Of a stretch of 61,439 nt of DNA, positions 1 to 8,395 are shown one piece after another; position 1 is the first letter of the stretch, and each line of letters begins with the position of its first letter. Source of the DNA: an uncultured Prevotellaceae bacterium. Its GTDB lineage: Bacteria; Bacteroidota; Bacteroidia; Bacteroidales; Bacteroidaceae. Below the pieces are notes generated by a model. It did no database searches, was not told the origin of the DNA, and was given only the letters and a program-made list of their open reading frames with translations. The stretch is taken from positions 1 through 61,439 of the forward strand of contig ONFE01000018.1 in assembly GCA_900316985.1 (NCBI GenBank), given 5' to 3'. The translations under genes and the position numbers were made by a program.

Positions 1-8
1 CGTTAGCG

Positions 9-1202
9 TTATCGTTGCGAAAGGAGTTCTTCGTAGATAGCGAGGACCTGGGAGGCGACATCGGTGCCTTCGAAACGGCGGACGTATTCCTGACTTTGGA
101 GGATGCGGGCCTCACGGCCTTCGGCGCCTTTCAAGACTTGAAGAAGGGCACTGACAAGGGCTTCAGGATCATCGGGGGAGACATAGAGACAGGAGGGGCC
201 TCCTGCTTCTTCGAGACAGCTGCCGGTACAGGCAACAACGGGAAGACCGCTCTGAATGGCTTCGATAATGGGAATGCCAAAGCCTTCATAACGGGAGGGA
301 TAGACGCAGGCCTCGGCCATCTGATAAATGGCAGGAAGATCGGCATTGGGAACGCCCTGCAGCAGATGGAGACGGGTATCAACTCCCAAACGGCGTGCTT
401 CAGAGAGAACCTGCTGGGCATAAGGCTTCTGACGACCTACAACGACGAGATGGAGGTCTTCGGGCAGCAGGGGAAGGGCCTGGACGGCCAAAAGGATGTT
501 CTTACGCTCTTCGATGGTGCCCACATGAATGACGTAGCGATTGGGGAGCTCGTAGCGGGCATTGACCTTCTGGCACTGGTCATCGCCGACATGCTGCTTA
601 AACCACGTGTTGCACGACTGATAGACAAGGCGAATCTTCTCTTCGGGAACATGGCCGTAATGGATGATGTCGCGCTTGGTACAATCGGAGATGGCGATGA
701 TGAGGTCGGCCTCTTTCAGCGTTCGGCGGAACTTCCAGGCATAGATCTTCCGGTCTATCCATTTGTAGTATTCGGGATGGCGGAGGAAGATGAGGTCGTG
801 GATGGTGACAACCGTCTTTATGCCACGCTTGCGGATGCCGACGGGAAGTTCCCCGCTGAGTCCATGATAGAGCTGGACGCCATCGCGAAGGAGATCACGA
901 ACGATGCCGAAGGTGCGCCAGAAAAGTGAAGAGTGAAGAGTGAAGAGTGAAGAATCCCCCTTGACATTTGAATCCTGAATCTTGGAACCTGAAACATTCT
1001 GCGGATAGCAGAATTCCAAATTGGGGTGCTGAAGGACTTGCTGGCGGAGGTCTTCACGGCCTTCGTCGGGTGCGTAGAGGCGGAAGAGGTAGTCGTCAGC
1101 AGCGGTACGCAGGAGGTCGTTGACGAGGGTGCGCCCGTAACTGCCGAGACCGGTGGCGTTGCGCACAATACGCTTGGCATCAAGTCCGATGATGTGTTTC
1201 AT
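9..1202 (-). CDS. GT1-family glycosyltransferase with an in-frame repeat insertion
   Basis: Cytosolic GT-B glycosyltransferase of family GT1/GT4, likely adding a sugar in surface polysaccharide assembly; donor and acceptor cannot be told. The protein is 397 residues from the chosen ATG (starts MKHIIGLDAKR); the frame stays open 27 codons further upstream but that stretch is AT-rich leader. The C-terminal domain shows the RYEGFGIPIIEAIQSGLPVV motif with the donor-binding E-x7-E arrangement, and YVIHVGTIEERKN opens the second Rossmann domain. Around residues 70-95 there is a stretch (NVSGSKIQDSNVKGDSSL and on) encoded by AGTGAAG-type simple repeat that is foreign to the fold. The gene diverges from the polysaccharide deacetylase. 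Family assignment is secure. Confidence 0.88.
   Translation of the reverse strand: MKHIIGLDAKRIVRNATGLGSYGRTLVNDLLRTAADDYLFRLYAPDEGREDLRQQVLQHPNLEFCYPQNVSGSKIQDSNVKGDSSLFTLHSSLFWRTFGIVRDLLRDGVQLYHGLSGELPVGIRKRGIKTVVTIHDLIFLRHPEYYKWIDRKIYAWKFRRTLKEADLIIAISDCTKRDIIHYGHVPEEKIRLVYQSCNTWFKQHVGDDQCQKVNARYELPNRYVIHVGTIEERKNILLAVQALPLLPEDLHLVVVGRQKPYAQQVLSEARRLGVDTRLHLLQGVPNADLPAIYQMAEACVYPSRYEGFGIPIIEAIQSGLPVVACTGSCLEEAGGPSCLYVSPDDPEALVSALLQVLKGAEGREARILQSQEYVRRFEGTDVASQVLAIYEELLSQR
924..994. repeat. AGTGAAG-type simple repeat inside a coding gene
   Basis: Four tandem heptamer units of AGTGAAG type are followed by a degenerate run resembling GAATCCTGAATCTTGGAACC. The same sequence type is intergenic elsewhere here (26424-26440 and 26574-26604 for the AGTGAAG/TTCACTC form; 41774-41800 and 54630-54650 for the TTTCAGG form). 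Here it lies inside the GT1 reading frame without breaking it. Confidence 0.8.
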
Positions 1203-1268
1203 GGCCGCGAAGTTACAAATTATTTTTAATAATTTCGAGGTTTTTGATAGGAAAAGAAAAAAAAAGAG

Positions 1269-1276
1269 TACTTTTG
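1269..1276 (+). promoter_or_regulatory. Bacteroidetes -7 box (TACTTTTG)
   Basis: Exact TAnnTTTG match, with a TTG at 1244-1246 in the -33 position (22 bp spacer). Only 9 bp separate the box from the ATG of the deacetylase gene, so the transcript would have almost no leader. Confidence 0.7.
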
Positions 1277-1285
1277 CACTCATAT

Positions 1286-2068
1286 ATGATTTTACTGAGT
1301 TTTGATACGGAGGAGTTTGACGTGCCCCGCGAGCACGGCGTAGAATACGACACGCTGAAGGAGGGCATGGAGGTGTCGAAGGAGGGAACCAACCGCATTC
1401 TGGACGTGCTGAAGGAAAATGGCGTGAAGGCGACGTTTTTCTGTACAGGAAACTTCGCGCAGCATGCCCCGGAAGTGATGAGACGCATCATGGACGAGGG
1501 GCACGAGGTGGCCTGCCACGGAGTGGACCACTGGGAGCCGAAGGAGACGGACTTCAAGCGCTCGAAGGAGATTGTGGAGGAGGTGACGGGCATCCGCGTG
1601 AACGGCTACCGACAGCCGAGGATGTTCCCGGTATCCGATAAGGACATCGAGGAGGCAGGCTACCGCTACAACTCGTCGCTGAATCCTGCTTTCATCCCTG
1701 GACGCTACATGCATCTGACAGCTCCGCGCACCTGGTTCATGAAAGGAGAGGTGATGCAGATACCGGCATCGGTGACACCCTGGATACGTTTCCCGCTGTT
1801 CTGGCTCTCGCTGCACAACCTGCCACTATGGCTGTATGTATGGCTACTAAGGCGCACGCTGAAGCACGACGGTTATTTCGTGACTTATTTCCATCCGTGG
1901 GAATTCTATGACCTGAAGGAGCACCCAGAGCTAAAGATGCCGTTCATCATCAGGAACCACAGCGGACGTGAGCACATGCAACGGCTGGACCACGTAATCA
2001 AGATGCTGAAGAAAGACAACCATGAGTTTATCACCTACAATGAATTTGTAAATCGTCATAAGCAATGA
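1286..2068 (+). CDS. NodB-type polysaccharide deacetylase
   Basis: Predicted metal-dependent carbohydrate N-deacetylase of 260 residues. The N-terminal SFDTEEFD motif supplies the catalytic and metal aspartates and CHGVDH is the HxxxH metal motif; HPWEF near the C-terminus gives the late histidine. There is no signal peptide, but a hydrophobic stretch (about residues 172-188) could lie on the membrane. The ATG at 1286 is chosen because the conserved MILLSFDTEEFD start follows a good promoter. It overlaps the next glycosyltransferase by 4 bp (ATGA), implying coupling. By analogy with ArnD beside ArnC it may deacetylate a prenyl-phosphate-linked sugar; that role is inferred from the neighbours. 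Confidence 0.88.
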   Translation: MILLSFDTEEFDVPREHGVEYDTLKEGMEVSKEGTNRILDVLKENGVKATFFCTGNFAQHAPEVMRRIMDEGHEVACHGVDHWEPKETDFKRSKEIVEEVTGIRVNGYRQPRMFPVSDKDIEEAGYRYNSSLNPAFIPGRYMHLTAPRTWFMKGEVMQIPASVTPWIRFPLFWLSLHNLPLWLYVWLLRRTLKHDGYFVTYFHPWEFYDLKEHPELKMPFIIRNHSGREHMQRLDHVIKMLKKDNHEFITYNEFVNRHKQ

Positions 2069-3006
2069 TAAGACTGGCAACGGTTTCACCGTGTTATAAT
2101 GAGGAAGAGGTGCTGGAGCACTCCGTGGAACGACTGACGGCGCTCTTCGACCAGATGGTGGCGGAAGGCAAGATTTCGGCAGACAGTTTTATGCTGTTTG
2201 TCAATGACGGCAGCCGCGACCGCACATGGACACTCATCGAGCAGCTGCACCGCGAGAACAAATATGTGAAGGGCATGGACCTGGCCCGCAACGTGGGGCA
2301 CCAACGAGCCATCCTGGCGGGCATGATGAAGGCCAAGGAGATGGCTGACGCGGTGGTGACCATCGATGCGGACCTGCAGGACGACTTGGCGGCCATCCCG
2401 AAGATGGTGGACCATTTCAAGGCGGGCTACGACGTGGTGTACGGCGTGAAGGTGTCGAGAGAGGCTGACCCTGTGATGAAAAGGATGTCGGCACAGGCTT
2501 TCTACAAACTGCAAAGGAAGATGGGCGTGGAGAGTGTGTTCAACCATGCGGACTTCCGACTGATGAGCCGCAGGGCACTGGAGATGCTTTCCGAATACAA
2601 GGAGCGCAACATCTACCTGAGGGGAATGATTCCGATGATAGGACTGCCCTCGACGACGGTGGACGACGTGATTAGCGAGCGCGAGGCCGGTGCTTCGAAA
2701 TATACGCTGAAGAAAATGCTGAACCTGGCAATGGACGGCATCACTTCGTTCTCGGTGAAACCGATGTACTACATTCTGGGATTGGGTATTCTCTTCCTGC
2801 TGACGAGCGTAGGCATCGGCATCTATGTGCTCAGGGCCCTGATTCTGGGAACGGCCGTCAACGGATGGTCTTCGCTGATACTGTCCATCTGGTTTACGGG
2901 CGGTGTGGTGCTTATCAGTATCGGTATGCTGGGCATCTACATCGGTCGCATCTATGAAGAGGTGAAGCGGCGCCCGCTGTATCATGTCAAGGAGTTTCTT
3001 GGGTGA
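2065..3006 (+). CDS. GT2 prenyl-phosphate glycosyltransferase (DPM1/GtrB/ArnC type)
   Basis: GT2 transferase of 313 residues, expected to load a sugar from a nucleotide donor onto a polyprenyl phosphate at the inner membrane. The GT-A domain shows SPCYNEEEVLEHS, the FVNDGSRDRTW metal/donor motif and the IDADLQDD motif. Two transmembrane helices follow (about residues 230-255 and 268-292), the usual GtrB/ArnC layout and length. Its start overlaps the deacetylase stop, and a membrane glycosyltransferase follows about 100 bp on, so the three may form a modification pathway. The sugar cannot be read from the sequence. Confidence 0.9.
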   Translation: MIRLATVSPCYNEEEVLEHSVERLTALFDQMVAEGKISADSFMLFVNDGSRDRTWTLIEQLHRENKYVKGMDLARNVGHQRAILAGMMKAKEMADAVVTIDADLQDDLAAIPKMVDHFKAGYDVVYGVKVSREADPVMKRMSAQAFYKLQRKMGVESVFNHADFRLMSRRALEMLSEYKERNIYLRGMIPMIGLPSTTVDDVISEREAGASKYTLKKMLNLAMDGITSFSVKPMYYILGLGILFLLTSVGIGIYVLRALILGTAVNGWSSLILSIWFTGGVVLISIGMLGIYIGRIYEEVKRRPLYHVKEFLG

Positions 3007-3057
3007 TGGCTGTTGGGTGTTATGTGACGGTGGATCGTTGAGAAGTGGAAAATATCG

Positions 3058-3110
3058 TCAATGGTCAATGGTAAATGGTAAATGGTCAATGGTAAATGGT
3101 CAATGGTAAA
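3058..3110. repeat. Tandem ATGGTAAATGGTCA simple repeat
   Basis: Degenerate 7-bp tandem units alternating ATGGTCA and ATGGTAA fill the gap before the GT87-type gene. The track opens the downstream frame by about 11 codons upstream of the likely start. Confidence 0.85.
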
Positions 3111-3114
3111 AAAC

Positions 3115-5025
3115 ATGATTTGGATTAAAAACAGCATTGTGAAGTTCTTCACGAATCCGCGCTGCGTCTTTTTCCTGGGACTGGCGATTGCGCTGCTGGC
3201 CACTTCGCTGGAGGTGTTTCGCGGCAGATGTACCAACTACTACGACTATTATGATGCCACGATGATGTTCTGGAGCGGTATCTCTCCCTATACGCAGGAA
3301 TTCTACGGTACCCATTGCCTCTACTTCCTCTATTCGCCCGTCTATACCACGGTGTATGCGCCGGTATTCCTGCTGCCCTGGTGGCTGGGGCCCTTCGTAT
3401 GGAACATCGGGAACTACTGCCTGTTCTGTCTGGCCATCAAGATGCTTCCCGAGCCGCTGGCTCCTCACAGGATGAAGATCTTCCTCTTCCTGCTGTCGCT
3501 GCTGCTGCAGGGTATCTTCTGCTATCAATACAATATCGTGGTGTGCTACATCTTCCTCTTCGCCTTCACGCTGCTGGAGAAGAACAAGCCGTTCTGGGCT
3601 GTGCTACTCATCATGCTGTCGGCCACGACGAAGGTGTACGGAGCCATCGAACTGGCCTTACTTTTCTGCTATCCGAAGACGTTGCGGAATTTCGGCTATG
3701 CCCTACTCTGCGGTGCGTTCTTCATCTTCCTGCCCTGTATCAACCCGGCTTTTGAGAACGTACTGGGACTCTATGGGGAGATGTATGAGAATCTGGCAAG
3801 CCATACGGTCTCCTCCAACTGGGTGGGACTACTTTTTGCCGTGGGACTGAAGCCCCTACTGCTGCCTAATTACCGACTGGTGCAGATTACGGTGCTGGCG
3901 GTATTGGCGGTGCTGTTCTTCATGAACTACAAGCGTTGGAAGCATTTCCGTTTCCGCGTGGATGCCTTGGCGGTGCTGATGGGCTATATCATCTTGTTCA
4001 GCGACAGCCCTGAGACGCATACCTATATCATCGCCATTTCGGGATATCTGATGGCCTTCTGGATGCAGCCGCGAAGAACCACCTTTGACTGGGTGCTTTT
4101 CTGGCTGCTGTTCGTGAACTTCTGCATCCTGCCTACCGACGTGCTTTGTCCCACTTGGCTCCACAACTATATCCACGACACGTTCAGTCTGGACGTCTAT
4201 TGCATGACCGTGGCATGGTTGCGTGTCATCTGGTGGGCCGTGAAACCCGGTGAGGAGTTCGGGGGAGAGACGCTGAAGGTGGGAAAAACGCTTATCCTGC
4301 TACCCTTCTGCCTGCTTTTACCGCTGACGGCGCACGCTCAGGACAAGAGGTTCACGGTGGGTGGTGAGACCTTCGTGATGAAACAGGTGAAGGGCGGTAC
4401 GTTCCTGATGGGCAGCAACGACAAGGACGCTGCTCCCGATGAACGTCCCGTTCACCGTGTGAAGGTAAAGGATTTCTACATCGGAGAGACCGAGGTGACA
4501 CAGGAACTGTGGAAAGCGGTGATGGGCAAGGCCAAGGCGAAATGGCGCGGCGAACACTGGCCTATGGAGATGATTTCATATAAGAAATGCAAGGAGTTCA
4601 TTACCAAACTGAACGCGATGACCGGTGAGCATTTCCGTCTGCCTACGGAAGAGGAATGGGAATATGCGGCACGTGGCGGACGCCTTTCGAAAGGATACCG
4701 CTATGCGGGAAGCAACCGTCCGGAGGAAGTAGGATGGTGCATGGAGAACTCCATCCGGAAGAGTCACAAACCCGTGAAGTCGCTGCGTCCCAACGAACTG
4801 GGCATCTACGACATGAGTGGCAGCGTATGGGAATGGTGCGACAGCAACTACGAGGACTATGCGCCCAAAGACAGGGGCTTCTTTGCCAGATGGCTGCGCA
4901 GCCACACCTATGTCATCCGCGGCGGTTCTTATAACAACGAGGCGGTCTTCATGCGTGTAAGCAACCGCTATGAGTTCGTGGACTGGCGTTTTGAGCAGAC
5001 TATAGGCATGAGACTGGCTTTATAG
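3115..5025 (+). CDS. GT87/DUF2029-type membrane glycosyltransferase fused to an FGE-fold domain
   Basis: A 636-residue protein in two parts. Residues 1 to about 385 form a polytopic membrane domain of the DUF2029/GT87 type (YYDYYDATMMFWSGISPYTQ and YSPVYTTVYAPVFLLPW are typical), expected to use a prenyl-phosphate sugar on the periplasmic side. After a segment resembling a signal peptide (LILLPFCLLLPLTAHAQ, about 390-409) comes a formylglycine-generating-enzyme/sulfatase-modifying fold (KGGTFLMGSNDKDAAPDERP, ETEVTQELW, RLPTEEEWEYAARGG, GSVWEWC, VIRGGSYNNEAV). The last motif lacks the cysteines of true FGE, so oxidase activity is unlikely. The internal signal-like segment suggests two genes merged. 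The ATG at 3115 follows the repeat track; an in-frame ATG at 3082 lies in the repeat. Confidence 0.85.
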   Translation: MIWIKNSIVKFFTNPRCVFFLGLAIALLATSLEVFRGRCTNYYDYYDATMMFWSGISPYTQEFYGTHCLYFLYSPVYTTVYAPVFLLPWWLGPFVWNIGNYCLFCLAIKMLPEPLAPHRMKIFLFLLSLLLQGIFCYQYNIVVCYIFLFAFTLLEKNKPFWAVLLIMLSATTKVYGAIELALLFCYPKTLRNFGYALLCGAFFIFLPCINPAFENVLGLYGEMYENLASHTVSSNWVGLLFAVGLKPLLLPNYRLVQITVLAVLAVLFFMNYKRWKHFRFRVDALAVLMGYIILFSDSPETHTYIIAISGYLMAFWMQPRRTTFDWVLFWLLFVNFCILPTDVLCPTWLHNYIHDTFSLDVYCMTVAWLRVIWWAVKPGEEFGGETLKVGKTLILLPFCLLLPLTAHAQDKRFTVGGETFVMKQVKGGTFLMGSNDKDAAPDERPVHRVKVKDFYIGETEVTQELWKAVMGKAKAKWRGEHWPMEMISYKKCKEFITKLNAMTGEHFRLPTEEEWEYAARGGRLSKGYRYAGSNRPEEVGWCMENSIRKSHKPVKSLRPNELGIYDMSGSVWEWCDSNYEDYAPKDRGFFARWLRSHTYVIRGGSYNNEAVFMRVSNRYEFVDWRFEQTIGMRLAL

Positions 5026-5083
5026 ACCTATACAAATGATACAAAAAATCTTAATTCTTACTCCTATATTCACAACTAATTAG

Positions 5084-5091
5084 TATCTTTG
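5084..5091 (+). promoter_or_regulatory. Bacteroidetes -7 box (TATCTTTG)
   Basis: Exact TAnnTTTG match 32 bp upstream of the ATG of the PLP-enzyme gene; likely promoter of the two-gene PLP enzyme/cytidylyltransferase unit. Confidence 0.7.
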
Positions 5092-5123
5092 CACAAAAAC
5101 AGAAATACGCTTTGGAAAAGAAT

Positions 5124-6155
5124 ATGAATTTCCTCGACAGGAACGAGTTTAATTTCGAGCCCAGCCAGAAGGTGATAGATGCCATCAGGAACTTCGACCC
5201 GAAGACGCTCTGCTTCTACACCCGTATCTATGACCAGGGTAAGAAGAGCGTCGTCTCCGTGCGCCTCAGTGAGATTTACAATGTGCCTGAGGAACAGGTG
5301 CTGCTGGCATACGGCGGTGAGGACATCCTGAAGAATGCCATCCACTACTATCTGATGAAGGGTGATAACAAGAAGATCTTGATTCCCGAGTATTCGTGGT
5401 GGTACTACAACAAGGTGGCCAGCGAATGTTACGGTACGTTTGAGATGTATCCCCTACATGAAATGGAGGACACCTTCGCCTACGATGTGGAGGAGGTGAT
5501 TGAATATACCAACCGTATCCATCCCCGCATGCTCCTGCTGGCTTCGCCCAACAATCCCACGGGCAACAGTCTGACGAGTGAGGAAATCGGACGCATCATG
5601 GAGCATATCCCCAGCGACACGATGGTGCTGATAGATGAGGCCTACGCCAGTTTCATTACAAGCGACACGGACTACATCGCCCCGCTGGTGAACAAATACG
5701 CCAACCTGATCATCTCGCGTACGCTCTCGAAGTTCTACGGACTGCCGGGACTGCGCTGTGGCTTCGGTTTTATCGGAGCAGGGCACGACCACTTCGTGAG
5801 TTACATCAACAAATATCTGGGCTACAACCGTTTCTCGGAGGCTGTGGCATTGGCTGCCCTCGACAGCGACGAACACTACCGCCGTGTGGCTGATGACATG
5901 GAATGGGGCCGTCAGTTATACAAGAAAGAGTTTGGGGACAGGCCAGGTTTCAAGGTGTATAAATCGGTGGCCAACTTCATCCTCATCAAATATCCACTGG
6001 AAATCAAGGATGCGCTCCAGAAGGCACTGGCCGACCAGAACTATAAAATCAAGTTCATGACCGACAAGGGACTGGAATCGTGCCTGCGCATCACTTTAGG
6101 GCGTAAGGAACAGACACAGACCGTTGTTGATACCATCTTAAAGGTGTTGGGATGA
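5124..6155 (+). CDS. PLP-dependent fold-I enzyme (HisC/CobD-like)
   Basis: Fold-type I PLP enzyme of 343 residues, close to the length of HisC aminotransferases and CobD threonine-phosphate decarboxylases. ASPNNPTGN is the cofactor-phosphate loop, LIDEAYASF holds the PLP aspartate, and RTLSKFYGLPGLRCGFG contains the Schiff-base lysine and the substrate arginine; the KFYGLPGLR form looks as much like CobD as HisC. No his or cobalamin genes are nearby. Instead it shares a 4-bp ATGA overlap with a LicC-like cytidylyltransferase, so I infer it makes or modifies an amino-alcohol phosphate for CDP activation. The ATG at 5124 is preferred to the TTG at 5112. The reaction is unproven. Confidence 0.82.
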   Translation: MNFLDRNEFNFEPSQKVIDAIRNFDPKTLCFYTRIYDQGKKSVVSVRLSEIYNVPEEQVLLAYGGEDILKNAIHYYLMKGDNKKILIPEYSWWYYNKVASECYGTFEMYPLHEMEDTFAYDVEEVIEYTNRIHPRMLLLASPNNPTGNSLTSEEIGRIMEHIPSDTMVLIDEAYASFITSDTDYIAPLVNKYANLIISRTLSKFYGLPGLRCGFGFIGAGHDHFVSYINKYLGYNRFSEAVALAALDSDEHYRRVADDMEWGRQLYKKEFGDRPGFKVYKSVANFILIKYPLEIKDALQKALADQNYKIKFMTDKGLESCLRITLGRKEQTQTVVDTILKVLG

Positions 6156-6919
6156 TAGGAGTGATTCTGGCCGCAGGAATGGCTAAACGTTTGCGCCCAT
6201 TGACGGACACGAAGCCGAAATGCCTTCTTACGGTGGGTAGCCGTACCCTCCTGCAACGGACCGTAGATGCAATGGCTGCCACGGGTATCCGTGAGTTTGT
6301 CATTGTGACAGGCTACCGCCATGAGATGATCCAAGATTTCCTCAATCAGAATTTTACGCACTTCACCTTCCATTTCCTCCACAATGCTGACTATGCGCAT
6401 AACAACAACATCTATTCCCTATGGATGTCAGGGCAGGTGGTGCGTGGAAAGGAGTTCCTGCTGATGGACAGCGATATCCTCTGCGATCCGCAGGCGGTGG
6501 CTGCCGTAGCCTCACAATCGGAATCAGCCCTGGCGCTGAACCGTCATGAATTGAACGAGGAGGACATGAAAATCGTGGTGGATTCCGAAAACCGCATCAC
6601 AGAGATTAGCAAGACTTGCCGCATTGAGGATGCTGTGGGTGAAAGCGTAGGAATCGAGAAGATAAAGGCCGACTATAGCGATGCCCTTTTTCGTGAACTG
6701 GACCAGATGATAGAGCAGGAAGGTCTTATCGATATCTTCTATGAGCGCGCCTTCGAACGGCTGATTCCCCAAGGGCATACTTTCAAGGTGATAGACACCA
6801 CCCGTTATTTCTCTTATGAGCTGGACACGCCCGAAGATTTCGAAAGGGCGACGCAATTGCTACCCCAGGAATTGGGAGAAGCCTCAGCCTTTCTTTCCAG
6901 TTGTCCACCTCGCGGATAA
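6152..6919 (+). CDS. LicC-like NTP (phosphocholine-type) cytidylyltransferase
   Basis: Nucleotidyltransferase of 255 residues. VILAAGMAKRLRPLTDTKPKC is the nucleotide-binding signature, LLMDSDILC holds the metal aspartate, and NADYAHNNNIYSLW resembles LicC phosphocholine cytidylyltransferases. The product is probably a CDP-linked amino-alcohol phosphate for the LicD protein encoded close by on the other strand. The last 137 bp overlap antisense with the 3' end of the convergent GT2 gene, and the C-terminal SAFLSSCPPRG tail looks like run-through beyond the fold. Substrate is inferred. Confidence 0.85.
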   Translation: MIGVILAAGMAKRLRPLTDTKPKCLLTVGSRTLLQRTVDAMAATGIREFVIVTGYRHEMIQDFLNQNFTHFTFHFLHNADYAHNNNIYSLWMSGQVVRGKEFLLMDSDILCDPQAVAAVASQSESALALNRHELNEEDMKIVVDSENRITEISKTCRIEDAVGESVGIEKIKADYSDALFRELDQMIEQEGLIDIFYERAFERLIPQGHTFKVIDTTRYFSYELDTPEDFERATQLLPQELGEASAFLSSCPPRG

Positions 6920-7535
6920 CCTGTATATTGTCGTATAATCCTTTCGAACGTTGCGCATTTGAGACTCCCGAAGTATCAAACACGGCAATGGGGAAATCCA
7001 GTTGCATGAAAGTCTTTCCCGCAAGATAAAGCTGCTTCATCTGCTTAAAGTCGGCAGACATCCTGTGCTGTATGTCGAAAGGAAACTCCTTGAGGCACGA
7101 CGTACGTACGAACGCACTCTGATGGCAGAAATACATGCGATGGCCATTGTGTGGCGGCTCTGCCTTCTTGATGTTGTCTCCCTTGATAACATCACCATAG
7201 ATTACATCCGCGTCCCTCTCTACGGAAAAGACCTTCGAGAGGGTATCGTCAGAGGCAAAAACATCTCCGGCATTCATGAAGATGACCCACTCCCCTTCTG
7301 CCATTCGGATGCCTTTGTTCATGGCGTCATAGATTCCCTTGTCAGGCTCGGATATCCATCTGACACCTTCCGTTTTTCCAAGCATCTCAGGAGTGCCATC
7401 GGTCGATGCACCGTCGATAATGACATAGTCGATATGCGCATAGGACTGATGGAGTAAGCTGTTCATCGTCTTCTCCAAAGAAGACTTCACATTCCTGCAA
7501 ACCGTGACAACGGTTACCAAAACGGGATTACTCAT
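6783..7535 (-). CDS. GT2 glycosyltransferase (WcaA-like)
   Basis: Soluble GT-A glycosyltransferase of 250 residues. VTVVTVCRNVKSSLEKTMNS begins the fold, VIIDGASTDGT is the donor motif, and FMNAGDVFASDDTL is the DxD-region variant seen in colanic-acid and O-antigen GT2 enzymes. It follows licD with an 8-bp overlap, so the two are probably one transcript. About 45 C-terminal residues (RLRLLPIPGVAIASPFRNLR onward) overlap the cytidylyltransferase gene in antisense and resemble an added tail. It probably transfers a sugar in the glycan that LicD decorates. Confidence 0.85.
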   Translation of the reverse strand: MSNPVLVTVVTVCRNVKSSLEKTMNSLLHQSYAHIDYVIIDGASTDGTPEMLGKTEGVRWISEPDKGIYDAMNKGIRMAEGEWVIFMNAGDVFASDDTLSKVFSVERDADVIYGDVIKGDNIKKAEPPHNGHRMYFCHQSAFVRTSCLKEFPFDIQHRMSADFKQMKQLYLAGKTFMQLDFPIAVFDTSGVSNAQRSKGLYDNIQVIREVDNWKERLRLLPIPGVAIASPFRNLRACPAHKRNNGWCLSP

Positions 7536-8367
7536 GATGCTTTACGAATTTGCGCGTGTCTTTATAATCCCTGTAGGGAAGATTGTAGTCCAGATAGAAG
7601 AAATTATGCTGCCGCTGGTCGTCATGCGGTGGAATGGTCATATAGTCGCCGTACTTGTTCGACAGATACTCGTCCCACTTCTCCACACCCATAAGCATAC
7701 AGCCCTCAAACTCCACAGGCGTAGGGGTTCCCAGGATGGTTTTGTCAATAATGCCCGAGAATCCGTCATCATAGTCCAACACCTTCTGACTCTTCTCATA
7801 ATCGTATTTGACACGTATGCGCCGGATGGCATTATGCAGACTTTGATGGCTGAAGAGTTTCTGTATCGTCCTGATAATGAGGGAGTCGAGCCCATGTCCG
7901 TGTTTAAAGGGATCACGGTGGATATAGTAGATAAGCTTGTCGATGATTGCATATCTCATGCAATTGAGCTTTTGAAGAAGTCGCGATGAGGGAAGGCCGT
8001 CAATGGGAAAGACATCGATATAGACGCCCCTAAGATAGTCGCAATGCTCTCTTTCAATAAGTGTTGTCGAAGCATCTATCACTTTTCCGAATCCTCCCGG
8101 ATAGTCCGGCGTATTATCGGCACAAATCGCTTCATAGGGCTCCGGCAGCCACTCACTGGCATGCTGCATCAGCAAATCGTAGTCAGGACGGGGCATACAG
8201 ATATCCATATCGTCATCCCAAGGGATGAATCCCTTATGACGCACGGCACCGAGCATGGTTCCTGCCCAGAGATAATAACGCAGATTGTGATCTTTGCATA
8301 CCTTGTCAACAGCCTGAAGTATTTTCAGGATATGCAATTGCAGGGGCCTTATTTCGTAATTTGCCAT
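7528..8367 (-). CDS. licD: LicD-family phosphotransferase
   Basis: LicD-family nucleotidyltransferase-fold protein of 279 residues. Members transfer phosphocholine or related phosphoryl groups from a CDP carrier to cell-surface glycans. LRYYLWAGTMLGAVRHKGFI followed by PWDDDMDICMPR is the diagnostic block with metal-binding aspartates; DVFPIDGLP is a second conserved motif. The start is preceded by a TATCTTTG box with a 28-bp leader. Together with the LicC-like enzyme and PLP enzyme next door it suggests a complete decoration route, although the phosphoryl group is unknown. Confidence 0.88.
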   Translation of the reverse strand: MANYEIRPLQLHILKILQAVDKVCKDHNLRYYLWAGTMLGAVRHKGFIPWDDDMDICMPRPDYDLLMQHASEWLPEPYEAICADNTPDYPGGFGKVIDASTTLIEREHCDYLRGVYIDVFPIDGLPSSRLLQKLNCMRYAIIDKLIYYIHRDPFKHGHGLDSLIIRTIQKLFSHQSLHNAIRRIRVKYDYEKSQKVLDYDDGFSGIIDKTILGTPTPVEFEGCMLMGVEKWDEYLSNKYGDYMTIPPHDDQRQHNFFYLDYNLPYRDYKDTRKFVKHHE

Positions 8368-8395
8368 AATTTCAGGTGCTTCTACTTGTTGGGTG

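Noticed and set aside
15-929. Long plus-strand open frame of about 300 codons
   Set aside because: Antisense shadow of the GT1 gene; no start signals and no recognisable protein.
2086-2985. Long minus-strand frame opposite the GT2 gene
   Set aside because: Histidine/glutamine-rich shadow translation of a real gene on the other strand.
4350-5025. Sulfatase-activating formylglycine-generating enzyme
   Set aside because: The cysteines of the catalytic motif are absent, and the sulfatase-like proteins nearby are of the LTA synthase type, which do not need formylglycine.
5124-6155. Histidinol-phosphate aminotransferase of histidine biosynthesis
   Set aside because: No other his gene is nearby and the gene is coupled to a LicC-like cytidylyltransferase; kept only as a family-level resemblance.
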